Source of the DNA: an uncultured Bacteroidales bacterium
GTDB lineage: Bacteria > Bacteroidota > Bacteroidia > Bacteroidales > UBA932
DNA length: 34,987 bases
Direction: 5' to 3'
Assembly: GCA_946415345.1 (NCBI GenBank)
Contig: CAMKRY010000008.1
Coordinates: 1-34,987, forward strand
Each line of letters begins with the position of its first letter. Within the stretch, counting starts at the first letter, position 1. The notes under the pieces were generated by a model that was not told the DNA's origin, did no database searches, and saw only the letters and a list, made by a program, of their open reading frames with translations. Of this stretch, positions 16,361 to 25,586 are shown one piece after another. Made by a program: the position numbers and the translations under genes.

Positions 16361-19300
16361 ATGAAAAGGATTATCACCGCAATGGCCGTCGTGCTGTCTT
16401 GCATCTTCGGTCAGACCGTATTCGCCCAGGGCGGATATCAGGTCAAGGGCGTTGTAGTCGACGAGCTCGGCCCGGTCATGGGCGCCGTCGTTCTCGAACA
16501 GGGAACGGGCAACGGTGTCTCCACCGGTCTGGACGGCGACTACGTCCTGATGGTTTCCGGTCCTGACGCGATCGTGGAAATCAGCTGCATGGGTTTTGCC
16601 ACGCAGTCTTTCCCGGCCAACCAGGTTCCCGCGACCGTCACCCTCGTGGATGACGCCAACTTCCTCGACGAAGTGGTCGTCATCGGTTATGGTACCGTCA
16701 AGAAGAGTGACCTCACCGGTTCCGTCGCGACGGTCAAGGCTGACGAAATCAACAAGGGTGTCATCACGACGCCTGCCGACCTCCTCCGCGGCAAGAGCGC
16801 GGGTGTCGTCGTTACGTCGGGTTCCGGTATGCCGGGCGCCGGCGCTACGGTCCGTATCCGTGGCGGCGCTTCCCTGAATGCCTCCAACGACCCGCTGTAC
16901 ATCATCGACGGTCTGCCCGTTTCCAATGACGGCATTTCCGGCATGAGCGACCCGCTGTCCTCCATCAACCCCGAGGATATCGAGTCCTTCACCGTCCTCA
17001 AGGATGCCTCCGCGACCGCTATCTACGGTTCCCGTGCTTCCAACGGCGTTATCGTCATCACCACGAAGAAGGGTGCCAAGGGCCATGCCTCCACCATCCC
17101 TCACATCACCGTGGACCTGACGACCTCCGTCAACACCATCGCCAAGTACCAGGATGTCCTGACCGGCGACGAGATGCGTACCCTCATCGCCCAGCGCGTG
17201 GCTGACGGCAAGATCGCCCCTGCAGCGCTCGAGGCTCTCGGCACCGCCAACACCGACTGGCAGAAGGAAATCTACCGCACCGCCCCGACCGTGGACGCCA
17301 ATGTTTCCGTCAACGGCAACCTCGCGATCGGCGAGAGCATCACCCTCCCGTACCGCGTTTCCGGCGGCTTCACCATGCAGCAGGGTACCCTGAAGGGCTC
17401 CCAGATGAACCGTGGAACGGCGGCTGTCGCCCTCTCCCCGACCTTCTTCGAGAAGCACCTCAGCGTCAACCTCAACGGCAAATACACCTTCGCCAAGAAC
17501 TGGTACGCCAACCAGGGCGCCATCGGCGAGGCTCTCCGCTATGACCCGACCCAGCCGATTTACGCTACGGATGAGGAAGGCGGCCTCCACGGCTACCGCA
17601 TCTGGCGTGGTACGGATGGCAATCCGAACACCATGGCTACATCCAACCCGGTCGCAACCCTGAACGAGAAGGAAGACTGGGCCACCGCCAACCGTTTCAT
17701 CGGCAACGCACAGTTCGACTACAAGATTCACGGCTTCGAGGATCTCCGCCTCAACCTCAACCTCGGTATCGACTGGGCAAAGAGCTCCGGCGAAACGGAA
17801 GTGGTTCAGGAGTCCGAGCAGTCCTTCCACAATACCCAGCATCAGTATAAGGATCCCGTGAACGATAAAATCAATCACGCAAGCGGTTCCCATACCGACT
17901 ACCACTACGGCCGTCAGGATACGACCCTCGAGTTCTATGCCGACTACAACAAGACCTTCGGCAAGCACTTTGTCGACGTGATGGGCGGTTACAGCTGGCA
18001 GCGTTTCTATAATGACAGCGATTCCTATACTTATTGGCTCAGCGATCCGACCCATGTTATCGGTGACTCCGAAGGGAAGGGTGAGTACTTCCTTGTTTCC
18101 TTCTTCGGACGTGCCAACTATAGCTTCGGTGACCGCTACCTGATTACCGCTACGATTCGTCGTGACGGTACTTCCCGTTTCCAGAACCACAAGTGGGGTC
18201 TCTTCCCGTCCGTGGCTCTCGGATGGAACGTCAAGAAGGAATCCTTCATGCAAGGTCTTGATCTCCTGTCCACTTTGAAGCTCCGCGCTTCCTGGGGCCA
18301 GACCGGTCAGCAGTCCGTCGGTGGCTACTATGACACCTTCGCTACCTTCTACCGCAACCAGCTCGGTTCCTACTATCAATTCAACGGCGAGACGATCATC
18401 CCGATGACGGCCAAAGGTTACAACGCCGACCTGAAGTGGGAGACCACCACGACCTACAACGTCGGTCTCGACTTCGGCTTCTGGAACGACCGCCTCACCG
18501 GTAACATCGACTTCTACAAGCGCGACACCAAGGACCTGCTCTCCTATGTTCAGGTTTCTGCCCTGTCTAACCTAACGAACTACCTCAATACGAACATCGC
18601 TTCCATGACTAACACCGGTGTCGAGCTCGAACTCAACGGCATCATCATCGAAAAGCGTGACATGAGCTGGACGGCCGGTATCAACGCCGCGTGGAACCGC
18701 AACGAGATCACCAAGCTGAACGCCTCCTCCGAGAACAAGGCCGGCGTCCGCACGGGCGGCATCTCCGGCGGTACCGACAACTGGGTCCAGTACCACGACG
18801 TCGGTCATCCGATGAGCTCCTTCTACGTATACCAGCAGGTCTACGACAAGGACGGCAAGCCGATCTTCGGTCAGTACGTCGACCGTAACAACGACGGTGC
18901 CATTACCGACTCCGACCGTTACTTCTACCACAAGCCCTGGGCTGACGTGACCCTTGGTTTCAACACCAACTTCACGTATAAGAACTGGACGGCGGCCCTC
19001 TCCGCCCACGCTTCCCTCGGCAACTGGGTCTACAACAACGTCGCTTCCAACAGCGAAATGTTCAAGGACCTGTGGGTCAACAACTTCATCTCCAACCGTC
19101 TGTCCTCCGCCCTCGATTCCAACTTCGACGACGCTGCGTACATTTCCGACTACTATGTCGAGAACGGTTCCTTCCTCAAGCTGGACAACATCACCGTGGG
19201 TTACACGTTCCCTGAGCTCTTCAAGGTCTTCGGTGACCGCGAGGCTTCCCTGAACGTCTTCGGTACGGTCCAGAACATCTGCACGATCACCGGCTACAAG

Positions 19301-19390
19301 GGCATCGACCCTGAGGTCTTCGGCGGTATCGACGGCACGGTCTATCCTCGCCCGCGTACCTTCGTCATCGGTGCGAAACTTAACTTCTAA
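16361..19390 (+). CDS. susC: SusC-family TonB-dependent outer-membrane transporter
   Basis: YQVKGVVVDELG carboxypeptidase-regulatory-like domain, DEVVVIGYGTVKKSDLTGSVATV, plug VRIRGGASLNASNDPLYIIDGLP, ATAIYGSRASNGVIVITTKKG, C-terminal PRPRTFVIGAKLNF. Confidence 0.97.
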   Translation: MKRIITAMAVVLSCIFGQTVFAQGGYQVKGVVVDELGPVMGAVVLEQGTGNGVSTGLDGDYVLMVSGPDAIVEISCMGFATQSFPANQVPATVTLVDDANFLDEVVVIGYGTVKKSDLTGSVATVKADEINKGVITTPADLLRGKSAGVVVTSGSGMPGAGATVRIRGGASLNASNDPLYIIDGLPVSNDGISGMSDPLSSINPEDIESFTVLKDASATAIYGSRASNGVIVITTKKGAKGHASTIPHITVDLTTSVNTIAKYQDVLTGDEMRTLIAQRVADGKIAPAALEALGTANTDWQKEIYRTAPTVDANVSVNGNLAIGESITLPYRVSGGFTMQQGTLKGSQMNRGTAAVALSPTFFEKHLSVNLNGKYTFAKNWYANQGAIGEALRYDPTQPIYATDEEGGLHGYRIWRGTDGNPNTMATSNPVATLNEKEDWATANRFIGNAQFDYKIHGFEDLRLNLNLGIDWAKSSGETEVVQESEQSFHNTQHQYKDPVNDKINHASGSHTDYHYGRQDTTLEFYADYNKTFGKHFVDVMGGYSWQRFYNDSDSYTYWLSDPTHVIGDSEGKGEYFLVSFFGRANYSFGDRYLITATIRRDGTSRFQNHKWGLFPSVALGWNVKKESFMQGLDLLSTLKLRASWGQTGQQSVGGYYDTFATFYRNQLGSYYQFNGETIIPMTAKGYNADLKWETTTTYNVGLDFGFWNDRLTGNIDFYKRDTKDLLSYVQVSALSNLTNYLNTNIASMTNTGVELELNGIIIEKRDMSWTAGINAAWNRNEITKLNASSENKAGVRTGGISGGTDNWVQYHDVGHPMSSFYVYQQVYDKDGKPIFGQYVDRNNDGAITDSDRYFYHKPWADVTLGFNTNFTYKNWTAALSAHASLGNWVYNNVASNSEMFKDLWVNNFISNRLSSALDSNFDDAAYISDYYVENGSFLKLDNITVGYTFPELFKVFGDREASLNVFGTVQNICTITGYKGIDPEVFGGIDGTVYPRPRTFVIGAKLNF

Positions 19391-19407
19391 TCAAGGAGGA
19401 TACGACT

Positions 19408-20961
19408 ATGAAAACATTGAAATATATCCTTTCTTCCCTCGCCATCGCCGCTGCGCTGAGCTCCTGCGTCAAGGATCTCGACGTCACGCCGATCGATCCG
19501 AATCTGTCTACCGCTGACAAGGCCCTGACCTCTCCGGAGGATTTTGAGGCCCTCCTCGCCGGTATCTATACGGGTTATGGCACCTCCGGTTATTACGGTC
19601 CTAACGGTGATCCTTCCATTTCCGGTCTGGATGGCGGTATGAGCCAGTATGTCCGTGGCCTGTTCCACCTCTGCGAGCTTTCCACCGACGTCTATGTCTG
19701 CGGTTGGAACGACGAAGGTGTCCCCGCCGTCTGTAAGATGCAGTGGGATGCTTCCACGGGTCTGATCTACTCCATCTACTCCCGTATGTACTTCCAGATT
19801 GCCCACTGCAACGAGTTCATCCGCGAGGCCAACGCCACGTCCGTCAACCTTCCCAAGAAGGATGAGTGGATCGCCGAGGCCCGCGCCCTCCGCGCCCTGA
19901 GCTACTACCACGCCATCGACAACTTCGGTAACGGTCCTTTCGCCGATGAAAATTCCCTCGTGGGGCAGACTCCGAAGCGCAAGACCCGCGCCGAGCTCTA
20001 TGAGTGGCTCGAGACCGAGCTCACGGACATCATCGACAACTCCGCTCTTCCGGCTGCCCGTGCCGCCCAGTACGGCCACATCGACAAGGGCGCTGTCAAG
20101 ATGATCCTCGCCAAGCTCTACCTCAACGCCGAGGTCTACACGGGCACTGCCCAGTGGGGCAAGTGCGCCAATGTCCTCAAGGACCTCATGGATGACGGTT
20201 ACGCCCTCCATACGACCGCCCGTGGCGCCACCTACAATGCCTACCAGGATCTGTTCCTGGCCGACAACGACCAGTGCACCGACGAAATCATCTTCGCGTT
20301 TGAACAGGATGGTACCGACACCCAGAGCTATGGTGTGACCAACTACCTTGTCTTTGCCTTTACGGGTGGTACGATGGATCCTTCCGCTCTCGGTATTTCT
20401 TCCGGTTGGGCCGGCTGCCGCACGACGCCGGAATTCTACCACAAGTTCACCGCCGCTGACAAGCGCGCTCTCTTCTGGACCGACGGACAGACCGAGGATG
20501 TCACCGATTTCGGTGAGTTCACCAACGGTTACGGCTTCCAGAAATACCGCAACATGAATGCGGACGGCACTGCCGGCAAGGCTGCCGGTTTCGTGGATAT
20601 CGACTTCCCGGTGTTCCGCTATGCCGACGTCCTCCTGATGGCCGCCGAGTGCGAAGCCCATGGCGCCGCCGTTGACGGCTATGCCGGCTTCAACGAGGTG
20701 CGTGCCCGTGCCGGTCTCGCCCCGATCGCGACCCCGACCCTCCAGGAAATCCTCGACGAGCGTGCCCGCGAGCTCTATCTCGAGCTCTGGCGCCGTCAGG
20801 ACCTGATCCGTGCCGATCAGTTCACTACCGACAAGTATATCTGGCAGTGGAAGGGCGGTACCCACGACGGCGAAGCTGTCGAGGATTACAAGAACCTCTT
20901 CCCGATTCCGAACTCCGACATGATGGTCAATCCGAACCTCAAGCAGAACGAAGGTTATTAA
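19408..20961 (+). CDS. susD: SusD-family starch-binding outer-membrane lipoprotein
   Basis: LSSCVKDLDVTPIDPNLSTADKALTSPEDFEALLAGIY, AEARALRALSYYHAIDNFGNGPF, VRARAGLAPI, LDERARELYLELWRRQDLIR, LFPIPNSDMMVNPNLKQNEGY. Confidence 0.97.
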   Translation: MKTLKYILSSLAIAAALSSCVKDLDVTPIDPNLSTADKALTSPEDFEALLAGIYTGYGTSGYYGPNGDPSISGLDGGMSQYVRGLFHLCELSTDVYVCGWNDEGVPAVCKMQWDASTGLIYSIYSRMYFQIAHCNEFIREANATSVNLPKKDEWIAEARALRALSYYHAIDNFGNGPFADENSLVGQTPKRKTRAELYEWLETELTDIIDNSALPAARAAQYGHIDKGAVKMILAKLYLNAEVYTGTAQWGKCANVLKDLMDDGYALHTTARGATYNAYQDLFLADNDQCTDEIIFAFEQDGTDTQSYGVTNYLVFAFTGGTMDPSALGISSGWAGCRTTPEFYHKFTAADKRALFWTDGQTEDVTDFGEFTNGYGFQKYRNMNADGTAGKAAGFVDIDFPVFRYADVLLMAAECEAHGAAVDGYAGFNEVRARAGLAPIATPTLQEILDERARELYLELWRRQDLIRADQFTTDKYIWQWKGGTHDGEAVEDYKNLFPIPNSDMMVNPNLKQNEGY

Positions 20962-20973
20962 TAGATTCCAACC

Positions 20974-22512
20974 ATGAAGAAAATTCTTTCCATCATATCT
21001 GCAGGCCTGCTGGTAGTGCTGGCAGCCTCCTGCAACAAGGATGAAAAGGCTACGTTCGACCCGTCTGACGTGACGGCTCCCGTTCTCGGGACAGTCAACG
21101 TCGGCTCGGATATCGTAGTCAACTACACGCCCGCCGTCTTCTCGATGGATTTCAACGAGAAAATGAATACCTATCATACCCTCGGTATGGTGGCCGTCAA
21201 CGATGAGAAGTGCGACGTGACCCTTTCCAACGCCAAGGACAGCGGTACTTCCCTCAAACTCTCCGGCAAGAACATGACCGCCGCCCTCCAGCTCCGCGGC
21301 TTCGAGATGGGCGAATCGGTCAAGGTTTCGATCGTCGTCCGCGCCTCCATCCAGGATCCGTCCAAGGGCGTGACCAACGGCTACACCGATTCCGAGGACA
21401 GCTATGAGTTCAACTGGACCCTGAAGGAAGAATCCAAGCCCGGTGCACTCCCGACGCACAACGGTGTCCGTGTGTACATCGACGATCAGACCGGTTGGGA
21501 TGCCATCGCCCTCTACATGTGGGGTGATAAAAACGACTTTGGCGGTGGCTGGCCTGGCATGGCGGTCGCTGGTACCGAGTCTCTCGGCGGCACCGATTGG
21601 AAGTACTTCGAATACGATGACACCATCTTCGGTCTTGCTGAGCATCTGATTTTCAACAACAACGGTGGCGGAACCCAGCTGGCCGACTATGACATCACCT
21701 TCGAGGCGGGTGTCGCCGACTACTGGCTGACCGTAACTGCCGAGGGTGTCGAGGCTGCGGAAGCTCCGGCCGTTGGCGGAGTCGATCCGTACGCCGGCTG
21801 GGAACCGACAGCGGTTTGGAGCGTTATCGGATCCATCGCCTCCACGGGTAACAGTTGGGGTCAGGATGAGCCGATGCTCACGGATGGTACATGGTATGTC
21901 TGCCGCGGCATCGAACTCGCTACTACGGACCAGTTCAAGTTCCGCAAGGATCATGACTGGGGTACCAACTTTGGCGCTGCTTCTTCTATCACTGAGGAAC
22001 CGTATGTCGTGACCCTGGGCGAAGAACTGGAAGCTGGTGCCGGCGGCAAGAACCTCGCCGTTCCTGCTGACGGTAAATACGACCTGCTCCTTAACCCGGA
22101 TGCCGGTGTGTATAAAATCATCGAAGCCCAGGAAGCCGTTGCTGCTGATTTCTATGCAGGTTTCGAGGAAACCGAGGTCTGGAGCGTCATCGGTTCCATC
22201 GCTTCTACGGGCAATGGCTGGAATCAGGACGAACCGATGGTTACAGACGGAACCTGGTATGTCTGCCGCGGCATCGAACTTGCCACTACGGACCAGTTCA
22301 AGTTCCGTAAGGACCATGACTGGGGCACCAACTTCGGCGCAGGCCCTGAAATCTCAGAGGAACCCTATGTGGTCACCCTTGGTGAGGAACTTCCTGCCGG
22401 TCCCGGCGGCAAGAATCTCGCTGTGGCAGAGGATGGTACCTATGACCTCCTGCTGAACCCCGAGGATGCTGTTTACAAGATCATCAAGTCCGGCGACGAT
22501 CCGGCTCTCTAG
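20974..22512 (+). CDS. SusE/SusF-like surface starch-binding lipoprotein with CBM26-like domain and two tandem starch-binding modules
   Basis: LVVLAASCNKDEKATFDPSDVTAPVLG SusE N-terminal domain; GVRVYIDDQTGWDAIALYMWGDKNDFGGGWPG CBM26-like; tandem VWSVIGSIASTGN...QFKFRKDHDWGTNFGA...YDLLLNP..VYKII. Confidence 0.88.
   Translation: MKKILSIISAGLLVVLAASCNKDEKATFDPSDVTAPVLGTVNVGSDIVVNYTPAVFSMDFNEKMNTYHTLGMVAVNDEKCDVTLSNAKDSGTSLKLSGKNMTAALQLRGFEMGESVKVSIVVRASIQDPSKGVTNGYTDSEDSYEFNWTLKEESKPGALPTHNGVRVYIDDQTGWDAIALYMWGDKNDFGGGWPGMAVAGTESLGGTDWKYFEYDDTIFGLAEHLIFNNNGGGTQLADYDITFEAGVADYWLTVTAEGVEAAEAPAVGGVDPYAGWEPTAVWSVIGSIASTGNSWGQDEPMLTDGTWYVCRGIELATTDQFKFRKDHDWGTNFGAASSITEEPYVVTLGEELEAGAGGKNLAVPADGKYDLLLNPDAGVYKIIEAQEAVAADFYAGFEETEVWSVIGSIASTGNGWNQDEPMVTDGTWYVCRGIELATTDQFKFRKDHDWGTNFGAGPEISEEPYVVTLGEELPAGPGGKNLAVAEDGTYDLLLNPEDAVYKIIKSGDDPAL
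21790..22491 (+). repeat. Tandem in-frame duplication (121-codon period) within SusE/F-like gene
   Basis: YAGWEPTAVWSVIGSIASTGN... starts 21790; YAGFEETEVWSVIGSIASTGN... starts 22153; near-identical over ~113 aa. Confidence 0.95.
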
Positions 22513-22519
22513 CAACGTC

Positions 22520-22583
22520 ATTCCACGGCTTGTCCGTGGAATCTAATACAAAAAGACCGGTCCTCCGTCTGGAAGACCGGTCT
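22520..22583. terminator. Two consecutive hairpins between convergent genes (bidirectional terminator)
   Basis: attccacgg-CTTGT-ccgtggaat 22520-22542; agaccggt...accggtct 22554-22583. Confidence 0.75.
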
Positions 22584-22791
22584 ATTTCTTTTCTGATTTA
22601 AGGCCGTATTTTTCTGTCAAGTACTCCCATTTGGCTTGATCATCCAACCGAATTTGTTCTATTGGATCATCCGTGATGTATTTGGGATCAACTTTAATAT
22701 TAAAAGAAAGAGCTTTGATTTCTTCACTAATCTGAAATCCTTTCTCTAGTCTTGGGAATTCTTGGTCTTGCTTTTGTCTTGAAGTGCTCAT
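22582..22791 (-). CDS. Small acidic/charged protein, third gene of PIN toxin-antitoxin-like operon
   Basis: 69-aa ORF overlapping the stop of the PIN gene by 4 nt (22788-22791). Confidence 0.6.
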   Translation of the reverse strand: MSTSRQKQDQEFPRLEKGFQISEEIKALSFNIKVDPKYITDDPIEQIRLDDQAKWEYLTEKYGLKSEKK

Positions 22792-23231
22792 TGTTTTATA
22801 AGATTTATAAAAGCTTGAGGTGAAATAACTTCCATTTCTGTTGATGGGTGTCCGGAGATATCCATTCTTTTATCTCCTGTAATAAAGAATCGACAGAGCA
22901 GATTCTCTGCTTCTTCAAATTGTGCATCATCTTCAAAATCTCCGGAATAGTAATCCAAGGCATTTTGAATGTCTCCATAAGAAATAGAACACGTATTGAT
23001 ATGCTTAAGTAGCATTTTCATCAGCTTCTTGAAAGGCTCGAATGCTTTTTCTTTCTTTTGTGCTACATAAGCAGCATCAATGATGCTTTGTGTAGAGAAA
23101 TACCCCTCAAACCTACCATCCATGATGCCCTGGATAATAAGGAGGGAGGATTCACGATTTGGCCTGTCTTTATCAATAATCAGGTCAATCAAGATGTTTG
23201 TATCAAGGTATACGCGAATCTTGTCAATCAT
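22788..23231 (-). CDS. PIN-domain protein (VapC-like toxin)
   Basis: KIRVYLDTNILIDLIIDKDRP, FSTQSIIDAAYVA, DFEDDAQFEEAENLLCRFFITGDKRM: PIN acidic-residue pattern. Confidence 0.85.
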   Translation of the reverse strand: MIDKIRVYLDTNILIDLIIDKDRPNRESSLLIIQGIMDGRFEGYFSTQSIIDAAYVAQKKEKAFEPFKKLMKMLLKHINTCSISYGDIQNALDYYSGDFEDDAQFEEAENLLCRFFITGDKRMDISGHPSTEMEVISPQAFINLIKQ

Positions 23232-23503
23232 TTGGTAAGGAGATAAGAAAGTTTCGGATCATTTGCCAGTTCTTCATCAGAGAAGCTGTCGATAAAACCT
23301 GTCAATGAGAGAAGATCATTACAGGGTTGATAATCTTTAGGAATGAGAGGATAATCTAATACCGTATTTCTGTCGAATAGCAAATATCCGAAATCATTAA
23401 GGGATAGACCTCTTAGTTTGGCGGTACGCTTAATCCGGGCGATGAAGGCATCGTCGAAGCGGAAAGCGATTTGTTTGCGGTGGTCTTTGGTCTGTGTCAT
23501 CAT
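23228..23503 (-). CDS. Putative ribbon-helix-helix-like antitoxin
   Basis: QIAFRFDDAFIARIKRTAKLRGLSLNDFGYLLFD; overlaps PIN start by 4 nt. ATG at 23503 preferred over TTG at 23524, which overlaps the -7 element. Confidence 0.65.
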   Translation of the reverse strand: MMTQTKDHRKQIAFRFDDAFIARIKRTAKLRGLSLNDFGYLLFDRNTVLDYPLIPKDYQPCNDLLSLTGFIDSFSDEELANDPKLSYLLTK

Positions 23504-23521
23504 GGCTTCATCGGTTTTGGG

Positions 23522-23552
23522 CAAAGATAAGGGGAATTGTTAACAAAAACAA
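23522..23552 (-). promoter_or_regulatory. Promoter of PIN operon (TTG-N20-TATCTTTG on minus strand)
   Basis: Reverse complement of 23522-23529 is TATCTTTG; reverse complement of 23550-23552 is TTG. Confidence 0.55.
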
Positions 23553-23565
23553 ATAATGTTAACAT
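23537..23565. promoter_or_regulatory. Paired 10-bp palindromes TTGTTAACAA / ATGTTAACAT, candidate operator
   Basis: 23537-23546 and 23556-23565, centres 19 bp apart, overlapping/adjacent to PIN-operon promoter. Confidence 0.55.
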
Positions 23566-23577
23566 ATTTTGCAGATT

Positions 23578-23607
23578 TGTTTATTATCAAGGGAATCGGT
23601 ATATTTG
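23578..23607 (+). promoter_or_regulatory. Promoter TTG-N19-TATATTTG of the neopullulanase gene
   Basis: TTG 23578-23580, TATATTTG 23600-23607. Confidence 0.6.
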
Positions 23608-23611
23608 AAGT

Positions 23612-25495
23612 ATGAAACGCAAAGCATTATACACCTTAATTCTTATTGTGATGGCATTGACGGTGACGGCTGCTCCGGCAAGGGGGCAGAAGGCTTCGAT
23701 TCAGCGGGTGGAACCGCTTTCCTGGTGGGTCGGCATGCCGACGCCGCTGCAGCTGATGGTCCAGGGACCGGGCATCGGTGCCTACGATGACGTCAGCGTC
23801 GAGGGCGAGGGCGTCGCGGTCGCCGCCGTGACGAAGGCCGACAGCCCGAACTATCTCTTCATCGATCTCGCCATTGCTCCGGACGCTACTCCGGGCATGT
23901 ATACATTATTATTTAAGAACGGGCGGAAGAAGATCAAGTATTCCTATGAGATTGCCACGCGGGGCGAAGGCTTCCGCGGGGAGAGTTTTTCCACGAAGGA
24001 CCTGATCTACCTGATCGTTCCCGATCGCTTTGCCAACGGCGATCCGGACAACGATTCCACGCCCGATACACGTGACCCCCTGGCCCGCGAAAAGGCCTCC
24101 GGGCGCCATGGGGGCGACCTCCAGGGCATCATCGACCATCTTGACTATATTGCCGACCTCGGCGCGACGGCCATCTGGTCGACGCCTCTTCTGGAGGACA
24201 ACGATCCGCGCGGCTCCTACCATGGCTACGCCTGCACGGACTACTACCATATCGATTCCCGCTTCGGCACGAACGCCCTCTACCGCGACTACGTCCGCCG
24301 GGCGCACAAGAAGGGCCTGAAGGTGATCATGGACGTGGTCACGAACCATTGCAGCAGCGTCCACTGGTGGATGGCGGATCTGCCTTTCAAGGATTGGGTG
24401 CATGTCAAGGATACGCTCGAAATCACCAACCACGCGATGTCGGTGGCGATGGATCCGAACGCCTCGGTGGCGGATACGAAGCGGATGGAGGAGGGCTGGT
24501 TCGTCCCCTCGATGGCGGATATGAACCTCGACAATCCGTTTGTTCTCAGGTACTTCCAGCAGTGGGCGATCTGGTGGATCGAATATGCGGGCCTCGACGG
24601 CATCCGCGTCGACACCTGGCCCTACAACGAGAAATACGCCATGGCGAAATGGGCCAAGGCGGTGACCGACGCCTATCCGGGCCTGAACATCGTCGGCGAG
24701 ATCTGGAACCTTTATCCGGACATGGTCGCCTACTGGCAGAAAGACAACCCCAACCGCGACGGATTCAACTCCCAGCTGCCGTCGGTGATGGATTTCCCGC
24801 TGATGACGGCGATGGTCCAGGCCCTATCCCAGCCGGGCGAGGGGAGGGACAGCCGCAACGGTGACATCGGCGCGGTCTATCAGGCGCTGGCCCATGATTT
24901 CGTCTACCAGGACCTCAGCCACATGATGATTTTCCTCTCGAATCACGACGCCGCCCGCATCGGCGATGTCTTCGAGGGGCATCCGGAGAAACTGAAGCTC
25001 GGCATGACGATGCTGGCGACCCTCCGCGGCATCCCGCAGCTCTTCTATGGCGACGAGATGATGTTCATGACCGGCAATCCGCGCCGCGACGACGGTCGCC
25101 TGCGAATGGACTTCCCGGGCGGCTGGCCTGGCGACAAGCTCAATCTCTTCACGGAAGAGGGACGCAAGGCCGATAAGCAGAAGGCGGAGCTCTACAACTA
25201 CTGCCGGACGCTGTTCCAGTGGCGGAAGGGCAAAGAAGTGATCCACAACGGCAAACTGCTTCACTTCCTGCCGGAGAAGAATACCTATGGCTATTTCCGG
25301 TATAATGAGAAGGAAGTCGTGTTTGTCTTCCTGAACAATTCCGACAAGGACGTGACTGTTCCGTGGACGCGCTACAGCGAGATTTCCGCCGGCCTCGGCG
25401 AGGGACGCAATGTCCTGACAGGAGAGCGGATGCGGGTCTGCGACGAGACGCCCGTGCCCGCCGGCGAAGCGCTTGTCGTGGAATTTGTCCGCTGA
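23612..25495 (+). CDS. susA: GH13 neopullulanase/cyclomaltodextrinase (SusA-like)
   Basis: Signal peptide MKRKALYTLILIVMALTVTAAPARGQ; Ig-like N-terminal domain; IYLIVPDRFANGDPDND, VIMDVVTNH, GLDGIRVDTWPY, NIVGEIW, FLSNHDAARI. Confidence 0.9.
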   Translation: MKRKALYTLILIVMALTVTAAPARGQKASIQRVEPLSWWVGMPTPLQLMVQGPGIGAYDDVSVEGEGVAVAAVTKADSPNYLFIDLAIAPDATPGMYTLLFKNGRKKIKYSYEIATRGEGFRGESFSTKDLIYLIVPDRFANGDPDNDSTPDTRDPLAREKASGRHGGDLQGIIDHLDYIADLGATAIWSTPLLEDNDPRGSYHGYACTDYYHIDSRFGTNALYRDYVRRAHKKGLKVIMDVVTNHCSSVHWWMADLPFKDWVHVKDTLEITNHAMSVAMDPNASVADTKRMEEGWFVPSMADMNLDNPFVLRYFQQWAIWWIEYAGLDGIRVDTWPYNEKYAMAKWAKAVTDAYPGLNIVGEIWNLYPDMVAYWQKDNPNRDGFNSQLPSVMDFPLMTAMVQALSQPGEGRDSRNGDIGAVYQALAHDFVYQDLSHMMIFLSNHDAARIGDVFEGHPEKLKLGMTMLATLRGIPQLFYGDEMMFMTGNPRRDDGRLRMDFPGGWPGDKLNLFTEEGRKADKQKAELYNYCRTLFQWRKGKEVIHNGKLLHFLPEKNTYGYFRYNEKEVVFVFLNNSDKDVTVPWTRYSEISAGLGEGRNVLTGERMRVCDETPVPAGEALVVEFVR

Positions 25496-25519
25496 CGGCG
25501 ACCTCCCGTCGTGAAATCT

Positions 25520-25550
25520 GCCCGGATTCTTTGAATTCCGGGCATTTTTT
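25520..25550 (+). terminator. Intrinsic terminator after susA-like gene
   Basis: gcccgga...tccgggc followed by ATTTTTTG. Confidence 0.8.
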
Positions 25551-25586
25551 GCTAATATTGCTTGTTAATAACACTTTTCTCTGACC

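Noticed and set aside
16358-22317. Very long minus-strand ORFs (673 aa at 16358-18379; 976 aa at 19387-22317)
   Set aside because: Antisense to clear susC, susD and susE/F genes; low-complexity V/G/D/E-rich translations are a by-product of GC-rich third positions.
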